Assembly: GCA_023213395.1 (NCBI GenBank)
Contig: CM041465.1
Span: 116,753,741-116,817,740, forward strand
Direction: 5' to 3'
Source: Cycas panzhihuaensis
Taxonomy: Eukaryota > Cycadophyta
DNA length: 64,000 nt
Shown here: piece after piece, positions 11,112 through 23,202 of the stretch
Layout of the letters: each line of letters opens with the position of its first letter
Position numbering within the stretch: the first letter of the stretch is position 1
Position numbers and translations under genes: made by a program
Notes under the pieces: generated by a model
Databases searched by the model: none
Seen by the model: the letters and a program-made list of their open reading frames with translations, nothing else
Told to the model about the DNA's origin: nothing

Positions 11112-13061
11112 GGTGATGATGAAGAAGTAGAAAAGATGATAGAAGTATATGCCACTTACATGTTTGGCTAATACACCTCGCACAATAGGGATATGGAAAT
11201 AAATGTTATGATGAGAAGCAAGCAATGATTAAGTATTTTTCAATAACTATAAAAAATAAGTATAAGTAATAATACAAGAATGAGGCCTAATGTAGAGCTG
11301 GCAAAGAGTGGTGATGTGTCATACCACTAACCTCTAACTTATGTCCAAATGTATGTGAGGTTTTGATGCCTAAGGCTTCTAATACACGATTAGGACCTTC
11401 ACTCGTGATATCCACACCTGCACTTAGTGATAAAATCTAAGCCATAGTGGAGCTTAGGTTCTCCCAGTCCTCACCTAGTTTACTAGTGAATAACTATATA
11501 CCTCCTCTAAAGAGTTAAATGGCACTGTATATCCCACATCCATGACAGATATTGGATCAGGTTAATTTTAATCTTGCATTAAGGTTTTCAATTTTTCTGA
11601 GTGATTATTAGGATTATTCCTAATTGGAGGCCGTAGGTATGACTAACATGTCCCTCCACCACTATTCCAGTTAAGACCAGACCCAATATAAAACTTACAC
11701 CTTCCTTAGGGCCTGGATTTTGACCAATCGTAGTCCATTTCAACCAAGGAGAGTGTGTGCATAAGTCAAGAACTAGTGGTATAAAGCATACAGATAAGAT
11801 TCCTTTTAAGAATAATGTAAGTTATTTTTGAATAACTAAAAACTGAAATGGAAAGTTACCAAATGTACTTGCTTACTTTTCGTGATTGCTTTATTATTGT
11901 TGCTACTTTTGTAATGGTTTATGCTATATGTGCAAATAGAAGAAACATGCTAGATTTAGTAACAGAACCGGATGTTGCTTCCGATCAAAGGTTTCCCTTG
12001 CTTTAGTATAATATTTCCAAATATGCTTTTAGAAATTTTAATAAGAAATCCATAATGAGATAAAAAGTAGTTTAACTTATTGCTAAAATACTAATTTTTC
12101 TAAATCTATATGCATGTTATTTTGTCATATTTTGTGATTTTTTTACAAAATTTACAAATAATGATAAATGGGTATTTTTTTCTAAAAATTACAAATATGA
12201 AGGCCTAAATGATGAAATTTGAATTTAATATAGAAGGAAAAAATGATCAGAATGTTGTTTTTAATGTATTAGTGAAGTCAGATTTCTGAAAAGGCATAAA
12301 ACTTTTTTGCCCAAAAAAACCACAAAGTAAAATCTTACCAGATCCACTATCTTAGAATCTAAACATCAATATATCAAAAGTTATATTTTGATACATACAT
12401 CAACTTTTCCTTCTATACCATCTCCAAAATCAGTAAAAACATTGCCTGAAATTCCATCGCAATGTCCTTTATGGGGTTGAGTAGGTAAATTTAACATCCA
12501 TGAGAAAACTGCATAAATTTCACTAACCAGTGGATGAAATTTGCTGAGATTTATCATAAAATAATCCTAAGATATAAATCTACCATATCCCTCAATAAAA
12601 CTTTTAGATTTTTAGCTTATAATTAAAAGATTTCACTGGGAAAAGCATCTTAAGTCACTTATCCACAAATGTTACCCTTTTATCTCAGCCAAAACTCACT
12701 ATTATAGAATGAATCTAAAGTTTCTCCAGAAGATAAAAATGATTCTCTAGTCAAGGTGACCTTGCATACTAAATTTTATCAAAATCTAAGATGGTCAAAT
12801 TTTTCATGAAATTTTAAGCCTTTAATGTTTTCAGGACAGTTTCGAAAGCTGAATGGCTTCAAAATCCTGTATTCTTTACCTCTAAAAATTTTCACATATA
12901 GATAAAGCAATAACATATAAAGTACTATAATTTTAAGCTCTCAAAATGTTAAAAATGATGAATGCACTCACAATACTTCACATTGAAAGTGAAGGAGAGT
13001 CAAAATGACTCCATGCAAGTGGAATGGAGTGAATAGATCCCCTTCTAGCTCTGATACCATA
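11112..13061 (-). other. Long 5' leader and primer site of the minus-strand copia element
   Basis: About 1.95 kb separate the primer site (TGGTATCAGAGC complement, 13049-13060) from gag. The region is similar along its length to 20367-22385 but carries only about one copy of the 28-bp repeat that is amplified there (near 11880-11930). No credible coding frame is seen. Confidence 0.7.
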
Positions 13062-13372
13062 TGAAGGAAGGATGGATCTAGGAAATAAATCACTCACATA
13101 TACACAATAGCAATGGAGAATGAAAAATATATGAAACAAGATATAAGAGTAAGCTTGGAGGCGAGAATGAATAATGACTCCCTCCTTAAGATTTTACCTT
13201 TTATTATTGAGGGTGAGCATTAGGGTTAGGATTTTCTTACCTAATGACATAAACCTAAAATTACATCTAGATGCACATAAAATATATTTTATTAAGAGAT
13301 TAATGCTAACAATATATCCTAAGGTCACATAATTAATCTACACAAATGACCTTAATACATTAACCTTTTTTA
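13062..13372 (-). repeat. 5' LTR of the minus-strand copia element
   Basis: This LTR is 311 bp with the same sequence family as 76-385. It is bounded by TTACT at 13373-13377 and by the primer site at 13049-13060. Confidence 0.92.
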
Positions 13373-13377
13373 TTACT

Positions 13378-13430
13378 TACCTTCACATGTGTAAATGTTG
13401 GGAGTGGGGTGATGAACATTAACTCCAACA
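13378..13430 (-). repeat. Start of an older copia-type LTR, split by insertion
   Basis: On the minus strand TGTTGGAGTTAATGTTCATC follows directly after a purine tract, the layout of a 3' LTR start. After 53 bp the minus-strand copia element interrupts it, and positions 1-75 would continue it. It shares little beyond GAGTTAATGTT with the LTR at 17158-17785, so I treat them as different families. Confidence 0.5.
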
Positions 13431-13446
13431 TTCTCCCCCTTAATGG
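13431..13446 (-). other. Polypurine tract of an older minus-strand element
   Basis: The minus strand reads CCATTAAGGGGGAGAA immediately upstream of an LTR-like TGTTGG start. This fits a plus-strand primer of a copia-type element. Confidence 0.6.
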
Positions 13447-14106
13447 TCATGATAAACATCTTTATTTTTCCTTGAACTTGTGGTATATGTATTTGAGGAA
13501 GACTTTGAGTGAGTAATTGAACAAGTATCCTTTTGCTTTATCTTCATCTTCATACATTATTATCTTTATATAGTGGTCTCCTTCTATATGATATGGTTTA
13601 AATGATCTCCAAGTAAGTGTGACTTACTTTGAATAGAGAAGAGTGGCTTCATCTTTTACTTTGTCTTATGGATTCTTTATTATAACATCATCATGTGTAT
13701 CAATGTGATTATTCATTTTATGTGAGTCTTCAACATTAGTCTTTTCAACACAAAAAACCTACTCTATCATTTGTCTCACACATATAATATTATCATAGAT
13801 AAATTCATTTAAATTTAGGGTTTCTCCCCCACAAATTAATTCTAGTATATCCCAAATAGATTTGGATATAGTTAATTCGCTAATATTAATGAATACATCA
13901 TTATTTATTGTATTAAAGATTAAAGCTATAATTTCATTATCCTTTCTTAGGCTTTCTTTAAAATTTTCTTCTTCCTCTAGGTAACCATATGTAACAAATT
14001 TCCAAATATCTTTTACAATAAGAAGTGTTTTTAATAATCCTTTCTATAAATGAAAATTAGTTCCATCAAGTGTGGGAATTAACATATCATCTAGATATAA
14101 TGTCAT
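13447..14106 (-). pseudogene. Gag-like relic of a copia-type element, abutting the purine tract
   Basis: Reading from ATG at 14106, one frame with only a few stops runs about 220 codons to the purine tract. The start (LIPTLDGTNFHL, stop where Trp is expected, then KGLLKTLLIVKDIWKFVTYGY) has the pattern of copia gag N-termini (DUF4219/UBN2 type: Gly-x-Asn-Phe, x, x, Trp, then LW..V..GY). SKSIWDILELICGG fits the next gag block. No zinc knuckle, protease, integrase or RT follows, so a gag-only non-autonomous element or heavy truncation is possible. Confidence 0.55.
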
Positions 14107-17100
14107 TTGCAAAGCTTTTGGTTTATGAACTTAAATAAATAAATGAAGGCCTTTAATGTGTGAATAACATAAAGTAAATAATAAGTGCTTGTTAACAAAT
14201 ATGAATCCTCAATCAAGGTAGGTAAGTAATAAGATCAAATACATATCTTTCAGATGAATACCTTCATAAGACAATGAAAAGTAACTTGATAATAAAGGAA
14301 ACTATATGACTTATGAATATGGTTTGCAAGATAACTTTTAAACTTTAAAAAGTATATGAGTAATAATCTTTACTTCAAATCTTAGTAAATCAAATGAATC
14401 AACTAATCAACATTTTCCTTTCCAATCAAGAAAAAGAGTACTAAATGATATACAACCTAGTTTTCAACTTGATATGATGTAAAGAAACAAGGATCTAAAT
14501 CCTCTTTTGATGCTTTAACCATGCAAATTTGAAATCTAATTACTTTTAATGATAAAAAGATAGATATTCAATGATATTCTTCAACTAAACTTAAAACTTT
14601 TAAAGATAATAGGTAGCTAAAGCAAAATGAATGGCCTTTATATCAATGTAAAATGAAGTAATATTCTTTCAAAATGTATGCAAGATTGTGGAGATTAGCT
14701 TATCCTTTTGAAAGTAGTATAACATTTTAAAAGTAGTAAAATCTAAAAATTTAAAATGTAACATTTGCTTAAGATGATATAAATATCTAAAAATAACAAG
14801 TTTCTACAAAGAAATATAGAAAATAAATAAATATAACACAAATTATACCTGTTTGGTAAGGTAGCTCTGCTTAGTTTATAGATAGTTTGAAGTACTAAAA
14901 ATCTAGCTTCTTGCTATAAAAAAAGCTTGAAAAATGCAAACAAAAGCTAACAATAGCTTCAAGAATAAACTATTAATGATCAATAATATAGATATAACCT
15001 TTTTGATACAATGTAATACTTGAAAAGTTATAAGATAAGGCATATAAGGATTGAATAAAAAGCTAAATATAACTAGCTTCAAACACCTTCCAAATGATGT
15101 TAGATTTAAGTGAAACCTATTTCAATCTAAAGAATATTGAACAACCTTTCCGACATATTTGACCATTCAAAAAACTGACTCAAGGAACTCAAAATATTAA
15201 AGAATGAGTGAAGGGACCCTTTCTATGGCTTAAATAGAAGCCATGAGGTTAAAATATTGTAAAATTCAAATTATAACTTTATAGAAAGATGTAAAACTGG
15301 TCACATATAAATTAGAGACATTTTAATGTGTCTTATGCTAGAAAAAACTTGAACAAATTGCTTTAAAGATTGCTGAACAATGAAGAACTAAGTTCGATTA
15401 AGTACCTTAACTTCACTAATCTTAAATATCTACAAAATAGCTTTAAATAATGTAATAAAGTATACTAACATAAAGAGGGCTAAACCAACTTTCCAATGAA
15501 GTAGACAGTTCAGAAAATAGATATCAGATGCAAAAATTATAGTGAAAACAGTAAAGGAACCTCTTTATAGTTAACAAAATAGAGTCTGAAAAAATGGGTC
15601 ACTTCAAGCTATTAAAATTTGATCAAAATAGCTCCAAATCTAATAAACGACCTATCTATGTTGAAGCTCATTGAATAATGATCATGATGAGATTAGTTTC
15701 ATTGAAAACCATTAACCCGGTGAGGAGTTACAGTAGAAAATGTGCCAGTAACTTTACAAAGAAAAATATAAATAAACGTCATATGAAATTTTGATTTAAA
15801 ACCTTTGAGAAAAGCAGTGGGAGGTTACATTCGAGTGCACAAGAGGGGGCTTAACACTTAATAAGTACCACTAGACCCCAAAAAGAATGTAATACAATTT
15901 AATTTTATTTAACCTTAGGAAAAAAATAATATTTATAAAGTATGTAGTTGCCACTGTGATCACGTCAACCAAAATTAAGATTTGAAGGATTCAAATGATA
16001 AAAACTTGATTAAAATTGATTGAAAAGGAGCAAACTAAAGGCATTAAGGATCCATAGAGTGGATCAAATAAAAACAAAAAAAAAAGAGAACATATAATTT
16101 TTTTTTAATATAAAAAAGGAACAAAAAATGTTAAAACGAGTGTATAGTTATTAGTGATGAGCAGAGGCATATTCAGAGGTGTGGATTGATTAAAACATAC
16201 TAAAATCAATTGAATGATGAACCCAGAGGATGCTATAGCCTCTCAAATGAAGATCAAATCAAAAACACTTCACAAATGTGTTTTATATATATATATAATT
16301 AAAAAATAACTATTGAATGCATGGAGGCCAAATGGAGGCACAGAGGGTACATGAGGGGAAAAACAGAACCAAAATAGGTGCAGGGACTGGGCACCCATGA
16401 ATCTTTAAAAAAAAATAAAAAATAGTGATAAATAACTCAAAATGAAGAAAAATAAAGCAACTAGTAGGGTTTGAATAACTAGTGAGAGTACCTGGTGGTC
16501 TGAGGAGAATATCTCCACTCCTACTACATAAAATGATGAGTTCTTTCCTTCATTGTGAAGCTAACTTAACTACAATCAAAATGAGTAGTCACTTGATAGA
16601 GTTTTAAGCACCGGCTTGAGAGCTAGACTGCTTTGAAGTTTAGGTTACTTGTAAAACTTTAAAAAAATGGTGAAAAAATAATAAAAACTTATAAAATATC
16701 AAACAAAACCTCAATATAATTTCTCCAAAGAACTATTAGGCTGAATACACATGCTATTACTGCATAGATCTAAAAAAATACAGATTAAATAGTGTATATA
16801 TAATAAAACATAGCTAAATATTTAATAAAATTATACAAACTTATTAATAAAACTTCATAAAATGATGAAATATTGAATGTTTTGTTGATTATGGCTGTGA
16901 ACCCTACACAGATCTATGAAAATATAGATTATTTTATACGTATAAATTAAAAATAGTCAAATTTTTAATAAAAAATAATATAGAAACTATTAATAAGCTT
17001 TATAAAAGTTGAATAAAACCAATATTTTATTTGTTGTGAGTAGCTTTGATAAATCTCTGCTTTAAAACTTAATAGATCTTCTTACTCTCAAATGAAGAAG

Positions 17101-17140
17101 GCCCAAAATCTGTGCTCTGATACCAAATGAAGGATTTACC
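14107..17140 (-). other. AT-rich leader-like region with diverged repeats, no gene
   Basis: This 3-kb stretch lies between a primer-site-like signal and the gag-like relic. I see no supported coding frame. Around 15060-15600 two segments resemble each other loosely (phrases such as ACCTTTC...GAC, then CAGTGAAGGGACC versus CAGTAAAGGAACC), suggesting an old tandem duplication of a few hundred bp. Homopolymer A and T runs are common. Confidence 0.4.
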
Positions 17141-17157
17141 AAGAAGCTCTGATACCA
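17141..17157 (-). other. Primer binding site next to the older LTR
   Basis: The minus strand reads TGGTATCAGAGCTTCTT directly after an LTR ending in AACA. This is the initiator-Met-tRNA type. A second TGGTATCAGAGC lies about 30 bp further downstream on that strand (17117-17128). Confidence 0.7.
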
Positions 17158-17785
17158 TGTTAGAATTAGAAATGCAATAATCACATAAAACCCTAATAGT
17201 GAGTAAATGAATAAAGTAATAAAGTATAAAAGGATGAAGTATGTACAAAAATAAATACAATATGTGAAGAATTGGCCAAAACTTAATTAGAAACAATGAA
17301 GAGTATATGTTTATAATACATACTCACCACTAGTGAGAGAACCCCATTAGTTGACTTAGAGGTGGCACACATATCAAGGTGACCCACAACTATAATATAA
17401 AATAAAAAAAATAGAGAGAGTTTACATAAGGTTAATGTAATTGGGTATTACACCCAACAAAGGTGGGGTTATGTTATAAATATTAAGTCTTTTATATTCA
17501 TTATATTAAAAAGGAGATGAGTACATATTTATACTTAGGTCTACCTCTAACTCCTCTAATCATAATTGGCAACCGCTTCACCTACCAATTAGATATTACA
17601 TATAAAGATGTACAAAACCATGCTTAATGACTTAATACAATATTGTCATTGTACCTTTAACAATAATACTAATCTATAGACCATCGCATAATACCCCTTT
17701 AGGACTACAACATTAATAACCCTTAGATATGATGTTCATCTAAACATATTAAACATTTATAAATATTCAACATTAACTCTTAATA
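17158..17785 (-). repeat. Older copia-type LTR (628 bp)
   Basis: On the minus strand it starts TATTAAGAGTTAATG (TG degraded to TA) and ends CTAACA. It is preceded by the purine tract AATATTAAGGGAGGG and followed by a primer site. A TATA-like TATAAATATG lies near 17527-17537. Having both signals, it could serve as 3' LTR to the relic on its right and 5' LTR to the relic on its left. Confidence 0.65.
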
Positions 17786-17797
17786 CCCTCCCTTAAT
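17786..17797 (-). other. Polypurine tract of the right-hand relic
   Basis: The minus strand reads TATTAAGGGAGGG immediately before the LTR at 17158-17785. It is the expected plus-strand primer for an element whose body lies at higher coordinates. Confidence 0.6.
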
Positions 17798-18124
17798 ATT
17801 TAATGTCGAGACAACAAAAGACTGAATACTAAAAACTAACATAACATCATGATAGTAAGTACAAAGGATTGACATAAAAGTAACACGACTTGATATGAGA
17901 TGTTATGTTGAATTTGTAATGCTTGAATCTTAGTATCTTCCTAAAGATAATGTCATGAACTATATCTTCATCTTTAGCTGATTTTGGAATGTAACAATTG
18001 TTCATGATATGCTCTTTATTCCTATGTATAATCTTGGTTGAATCATTTATTCCATCATCTCTTATTCTTTAGATTTTAAGTTGCCTCAATTTACTAGCTA
18101 CAATTATATCTAGGAGACTATATT

Positions 18125-18576
18125 CTAGGTGTGATCCTTTTTTATGATCATTATGTCTAAGATCAAAAGCAAAACATATGATTTGGACTTCAACATTTCC
18201 TTGAAAAGAAATATAGAAGATTTCTCCTTATTCATTGTTGAACAAGTATGAGTTATATCATTATGATCAATTTCCTTAGATATATTGAATCTTAAAAAAT
18301 AAGTCAATAAAAGGTCTCTTGAAGAAGTATAATGGATGATGATTTCTTCTTTATTATCACAAGTACTGATACTAGTCCTAATTCAATAAAATTTTTAATT
18401 AATAATTTTGTCTCCCTTTCACCAACCAAGGAATGTGTTAACACCTTAAATGCAAAAAAGATTTCTAAAATAGTCATAAGTACAAGCTTTCCATAACTAT
18501 AATGATCATATAGAGATAATGTACTTCCATAACATGATTCAACTTCATGATTGAGCAACCTATCAAAATCATACAA
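18125..18576 (-). pseudogene. Unrecognised open fragments between gag-like relic and LTR
   Basis: Two adjacent minus-strand open pieces (90 and 60 codons) begin MYDFDRLLNHEVESCYG and MTYFLRFNISKEIDHND. I recognise no domain. They lie downstream of the gag-like relic and upstream of its purine tract, where pol would normally sit, but show no protease, integrase or RT motif. They may be the 3' part of a non-autonomous element or chance openness in AT-rich DNA. Confidence 0.25.
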
Positions 18577-18848
18577 TAATTTATGTAGACATATTCTATC
18601 ACAAGATCTTAGCCAAATTGCATTTTTATTATTACCAAAGTATCGTTCCTTTCTTTGAAGGAATTTTCTAGTACCTTTGTTGAATATGTTAAAACAACCT
18701 AAAGTCCTTCAATGATAAAAATAGAAAATGCTATCATATCAAACAAAACCATGAAGAATTCTATATATAGACATATAACTGTATGACCTAATATCAGTTG
18801 AAATTTAGCAACAATTCTATTAACAAAAATTATGATAATATCTCTATA

Positions 18849-19864
18849 TTATATCACTTGTGAAAAAGGTTGTCTGAATTCAACTTTAGATTTTCCATGC
18901 TTGTAGGTTCTTTTAAGATTAAGTTTCATCTTCTCAACAACTTGTAATACAATATTCTCTAGCAAAGTGTTGTAATGCAATACGTTATAAGGAAATATAG
19001 GTGAGGGTATTTTGATAAGTCTCTTCTCTATCTTCAGTTTTTCAGTTCCTTCTTCTTTTTTAGATTTTAAATAATGTTCTAGAGTCAAATCACTAGACTT
19101 GTCTATCACTTTAATAAACTCATTAAAACGTTTATATATAGGAATGTGTAATAAGAATTCTTGAATTACATCACCATTATGTTCACTTATTTCTTTATTA
19201 ATATAGGACCTATTCTCAGATATAGGTTCACATAGCTTTTCTCCTTCCTTATCACAAAAAATATTAGATGAATCTATGTGAGATTCACTCTTACCAGAGC
19301 TAGCATGATTACTTGCATTCACCTTCTTAACTTTCCTCTTCAACTTCTTTTTTTAATTCTTGATTAGATCATTGTACATAACCTATTCTCTAAGAGGCAC
19401 TTTTCCTTTTGCATCTTTTATAAGTTGTTTAACACTTCCTTCATCCTTTTTACCTGTATCATAAAAACTATTTATCTTTTTAATAAACTCTTGTACCTCT
19501 TTAGGAGTTTTTTCATGTACTTCTTTTAGAAGGTTCTAGGCTTCTTTAACAATACTAGCATTATGAATTGTATAGATGATAAAATGGTAGGAAGAAGGAA
19601 GATCATCTTTATTTACTATAGCAAGAATAACATCAATTATTATTCTATTTTTTTCCTAACATTTTTTTCCCCTTCAATATAAATTAAGGCATTATATCCT
19701 TGAGTGATAATTTTCTATAATCTTTGGCACACAAATATACTTTCTATTTTGATTTCCTAATATTGATAATTTATTCCTATGTACTTTGGTAAGGGAAAAG
19801 AAAAGTCTTTCAAGTAGTACTCATTCTTTTCAAGTACATAAATGATAATGCCATCTAATTCCAT
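18849..19864 (-). pseudogene. Gag-like relic of a copia-type element
   Basis: From ATG at 19864 (MELDGIIIYVLEKNEYYL) the frame shows a copia gag N-terminal pattern: KYIGINYQY, stop in place of Trp, EIKIESIFVCQRL, stop in place of Trp, KIITQGY. Further on come SIVKEA, stop, NLLKEVHEKTP. A 164-codon piece (18849-19343) continues, Lys/Glu/Ser-rich and without a zinc knuckle. The two Trp positions being TAG fits G-to-A decay. It lacks pol, so it is probably from a non-autonomous gag-only element. A host gene is less likely. Confidence 0.5.
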
Positions 19865-20054
19865 GATTATGAAAATGAATTGATTAAGAGTGCATCATGT
19901 AAATTTCATGCATCCACTTCAAACTAAAATAATTATATCAAATTAGTAGCAAAATACTTCAAATTATATATCAAAATATCTATCTTTGAAATATAGTTCT
20001 TATGGTTTAGATGGTTTACCAATCGAACTCCTAGATGCAAAGATATAAAGAAAA

Positions 20055-20366
20055 TGAATGAGGTTAATGTATTAAGGTCATTTGTATAGATTAATTATAT
20101 GACCTTAGGATATATTATTAGCATTAATCTCTTAATGAAATGCACTTTATGTGCATTTAGATGTAATTTTAGGTTCATGTCATTAGGTAGGAAAATCCTA
20201 ATCCTAATGCTCACCCTCAATAATAAAAGGTGAAATCTCAAAGAGGGAGTCATTATTCATTCTCACCTCTAAGCTTGCTCTCATATCTTGTTTCATCTTC
20301 TTTTTCATTCTCCATTGCCATTGTGTGTATGTGAGTGATTTATCTCCTAGATCCATCCTTCCTTCA
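20055..20366 (+). repeat. 5' LTR of the plus-strand copia element
   Basis: This LTR is 312 bp, TG to CA, starting TGAATGAGGTTAATG and ending CATCCTTCCTTCA. It differs from the 3' LTR by scattered substitutions only. Confidence 0.95.
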
Positions 20367-20368
20367 TG

Positions 20369-20380
20369 TGGTATCAGATC
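20369..20380 (+). other. Primer binding site
   Basis: TGGTATCAGATC lies 2 bp after the LTR. This is the initiator-Met-tRNA type with one change from TGGTATCAGAGC. Confidence 0.85.
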
Positions 20381-22385
20381 TAGAAGGGGATCTATTCACT
20401 CCATTCCACTTGCATGGAGTCATTTTGCCTCTCCTTCACCTTCAATGTGAAGTATTGAGAGTGCATTTATTATTTTTTAACATTTTGAGAGTTTAAAATT
20501 ATAGTATTTTGTATATTATTGCTTTGTCCATGTGTGAAGAAATTCATAGGTGAAGAATACAGGTTTTTGAAGCTGTTCAACTGTCAGAACAGTCCTGGAA
20601 GTATTAAAGGCCCAAATTTTTATAAAAATTTGACTATCTCAAAATTTGATAAAATTTGACACACAAGGTCACCTTGACTAGAGGATCATTTTTATCTTCT
20701 GGAAAAACTTTAGATTCATCCTACAACAATAAGTTTTGGCTGTGACAAAAGGGTAAATTTTGTGGATAAGTGATTTAAAGCACTTTTCCTAATGAAATCC
20801 TCTAATTATAAGGTGAAGATATGAAAGTTTTATTAAGGGATATGGTAGATTTATGTCTTATGACCAGTTTAAGATAAATCTCATCAAATTTCATCCATTG
20901 GTTAGTGAGATCTATGTAGTTTTCTCACAATTATTGATTTTGCCTACTCAACCCCACAAAGGACCTTGCAAGGGAAAGGAAAGTTTTTTGGCAGATCTTA
21001 CAGATGGTGTAGAAAGGAAAGTTCATTTACATGTTTAAATTTAACTTTTGACATATTTAAGTCCATATTCTGAGACAGTTGATCCGACATGATTTTACTT
21101 TGGTGCTTTTTTGAGTAGAAAAGGTTTTGTGCCTTTTCTGAAATTTGACTTCACAACTCTATCAGAAATGACATTCTAAACACTTTTTCCTTGTCATAAA
21201 TTTAGATTTCATCATTAAGGCCTTTATATTTGTAATTTTTAAAAATTTGCCCATTTATCATTATTTATAAATTTTGTGGAAAAATCACAAAATAGGGCAA
21301 AATAACATGCATATAGATTTAGAAAAATCATCATTTTAGTGGCAAGTTGATCTGCTTTTTAGCCCATTAAGGATTTTGCATCAAAACTTTCAAAATCATA
21401 TTTGGAAACATTGTACTAAAGCAAGGGAAACTTTAGATCGAAAACATCTAGTTCCCCTGCTAAATCTAGCATGCTTTTTCTATTTGCATACATAGCATAA
21501 AGCATCACAAAAGTAACAATAATAATAAAGCATCATAAAAGTAACAACAACAATAAAGTATCACAAAAGCAACAATAACAACAAAGCATTACAAAAGTAA
21601 CAACAACAACAAAGTAAGCACAAAAAGTAAGCAAGCACATTTGGTAAGTTTCTATTTTAGTTATACAGAAACATCTTACACTATTCCTAAAAGGAATCTC
21701 ATCTGTACGATCTATACCACCAGTTCTTGACTTATGCACATGCTCACCTTGGTTGAAATAGACCAAGGTTGGCTAAATTTTAAGCCCTAAGGGAAGTGTG
21801 AGTTTCATACTAGGTCTGGTCTTAACTAGAATAGTGGTGGAGGGACGATTAGCCATACCTACGGCCTCCAATCAGAGATAATCCTGATAACCACCTAGGA
21901 AAACTAAAAACCTTAATGTAAGATTAAAATTAACCTGGTCCAATATCTGTCATATCCATGGGATACACAGTACCGTTTGACTCTTCGGAGGAGGTATATA
22001 GTTGCTCATTGGTGAACTGGGTGAGGACTGAGAATACCTGGGCTCCATTGTGACTTGGATTTCATCACCAAGCGCAGGTGCAAGTATCATGGGTGAAGGT
22101 CCTACTTATATACTAGAATCCTCAGGCATCAAAACCTCACCTACATTTGGACATAAGTGAGAGGTTAGTGGCATAACACATCACCACTCTTTGCTAGCTC
22201 TACATTAGGCCTCATTCTTGCATCATTACTTATATTCATTTTTTATATAATTATTGAAAAATAGTTAATCATTGCTTTCTTCTCATCATAATAATTATTT
22301 CTACATTCTTACTGTGCCAAGTGTACTAGCTACACGTGTCAGTAGCACATACTTCTATCATCTCTTCTACTTCTTCATCATCACC
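20381..22385 (+). other. Long 5' leader of the copia element
   Basis: About 2 kb lie between the primer site and gag, long for a copia element with 312-bp LTRs. It matches 11112-13048 (minus) over most of its length, so it is a family trait. I see no conserved coding frame, and the open frame at 20853-21038 has no recognisable domain. It contains the 28-bp array at 21498-21613. Confidence 0.65.
21498..21613 (+). repeat. 28-bp tandem array in the copia leader, four units
   Basis: Units follow AAAGCATCACAAAAGTAACA plus an (AAC/AAT)n tail, about 28 bp each, four copies. The sister element has about one unit at 11880-11930. The tail is a degenerate AAC/AAT microsatellite. Confidence 0.85.
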
Positions 22386-22890
22386 ATGTTATCTCAATTC
22401 AAGCAAAATGTTAACTACATATTGAAAGGCAAAGAAAATTGGGATATACGGTACACTGAAATTAAAAATGTTGTAAATTATAAAGGCCTTTGGAGAGCCC
22501 ACTTGCAGCCTACACCCAGCATACTAACAATGACAATAACAACTACTTCCACTGGATCCACCCCAATAGCTCCTACAGATGTTATAGTTAAACTATAATG
22601 GGAGATAGATGATGAAAAGATTCATGTAGGAGTTTTGTTGGTCATTGATCACTCCTTGCATAACTTGATAAACAAAGAGGAACATGATACAGCCTGGAAG
22701 GTCCTAGAAGTTCTTAGAAATAACTTTGATACAAAGTTAGATTTAGAATTTATTCATCTTATTTTGAAACTGAACAAATTAAAACTATAGAAGGGACGAG
22801 CTCATGAGATAATAAATCTCTTTTAACCAATCAAATAGGTAATTGATAAAGATTTTAAGACCCAATGCATCAATTAGGCACTTTTGATCC
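22386..22890 (+). pseudogene. gag: Copia gag, N-terminal part
   Basis: ATG at 22386 starts MLSQFKQNVNYILKGKENWD, with the copia gag signature (GKENWD, then YTEIKNVVNYKGLW). After a stop, WEIDDEKIHVGVLLVIDHSL and WKVLEVLRNNFDTKL fit the gag core. The region ends at 22890, where a solo LTR is inserted, and the frame resumes at 23208. Confidence 0.8.
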
Positions 22891-23202
22891 TGAAAGAGGT
22901 TAATGTATCAAGGTCATTTGTGTAGATTAATTATGTGACCTTAGGATATATTATTAGCATTAATCTCTTAATGAAATATACTTTATGTGCATTTAGATGT
23001 AATTTCGGGTTCATGTCATTAGGTAGGAAAATCCTAACATTAATGCTCACCCTTAATAATAAAAGGTAAAATCTTAAGGAGGGAGTCATTATTCATTCTC
23101 ACTTCCAAGCTTGCTCTTATATCTTGTTTCATCTTCTTTTTCATTCTCCATTGCCATTGTGTACATGTGAGTGATTTATCTCCTACTTACATCCTTCCTT
23201 CA
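22891..23202 (+). repeat. Solo LTR of the same copia family, inside gag
   Basis: This is a complete 312-bp TG-to-CA LTR flanked by a perfect GATCC duplication (22886-22890 and 23203-23207). The minus-strand sister copy lacks it and shows a single GATCC at the site. It is a later insertion reduced to one LTR by LTR-LTR recombination. Confidence 0.95.

Larger units (their letters stand above)
76..13372 (-). mobile_element. Ty1/copia retrotransposon, minus strand, interrupted by a gypsy element
   Basis: The element has 310-311 bp LTRs at 76-385 and 13062-13372 in the same orientation, flanked by a perfect TTACT duplication (71-75 and 13373-13377). The minus strand reads LTR, primer site, a leader of about 1.95 kb, gag, protease, integrase, RT, RNase H, purine tract, LTR, which is copia order (integrase before RT). 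A gypsy element at 5185-10876 interrupts gag. Without it and its duplicated 5 bp the element is about 7.6 kb, matching the plus-strand relative at 20055-27997. All genes are broken, and the 5' LTR ends in TA instead of CA. Confidence 0.92.

Noticed and set aside
13062-17785. One element with LTRs at 17158-17785 and 13378-13430
   Set aside because: Beyond GAGTTAATGTT the two LTR starts do not align, so they are not a proven pair.
18849-19343. Host gene on the minus strand
   Set aside because: The continuous frame upstream has copia gag-like spacing with Trp-to-stop changes, and it lies between LTR signals, so an element relic is more likely.
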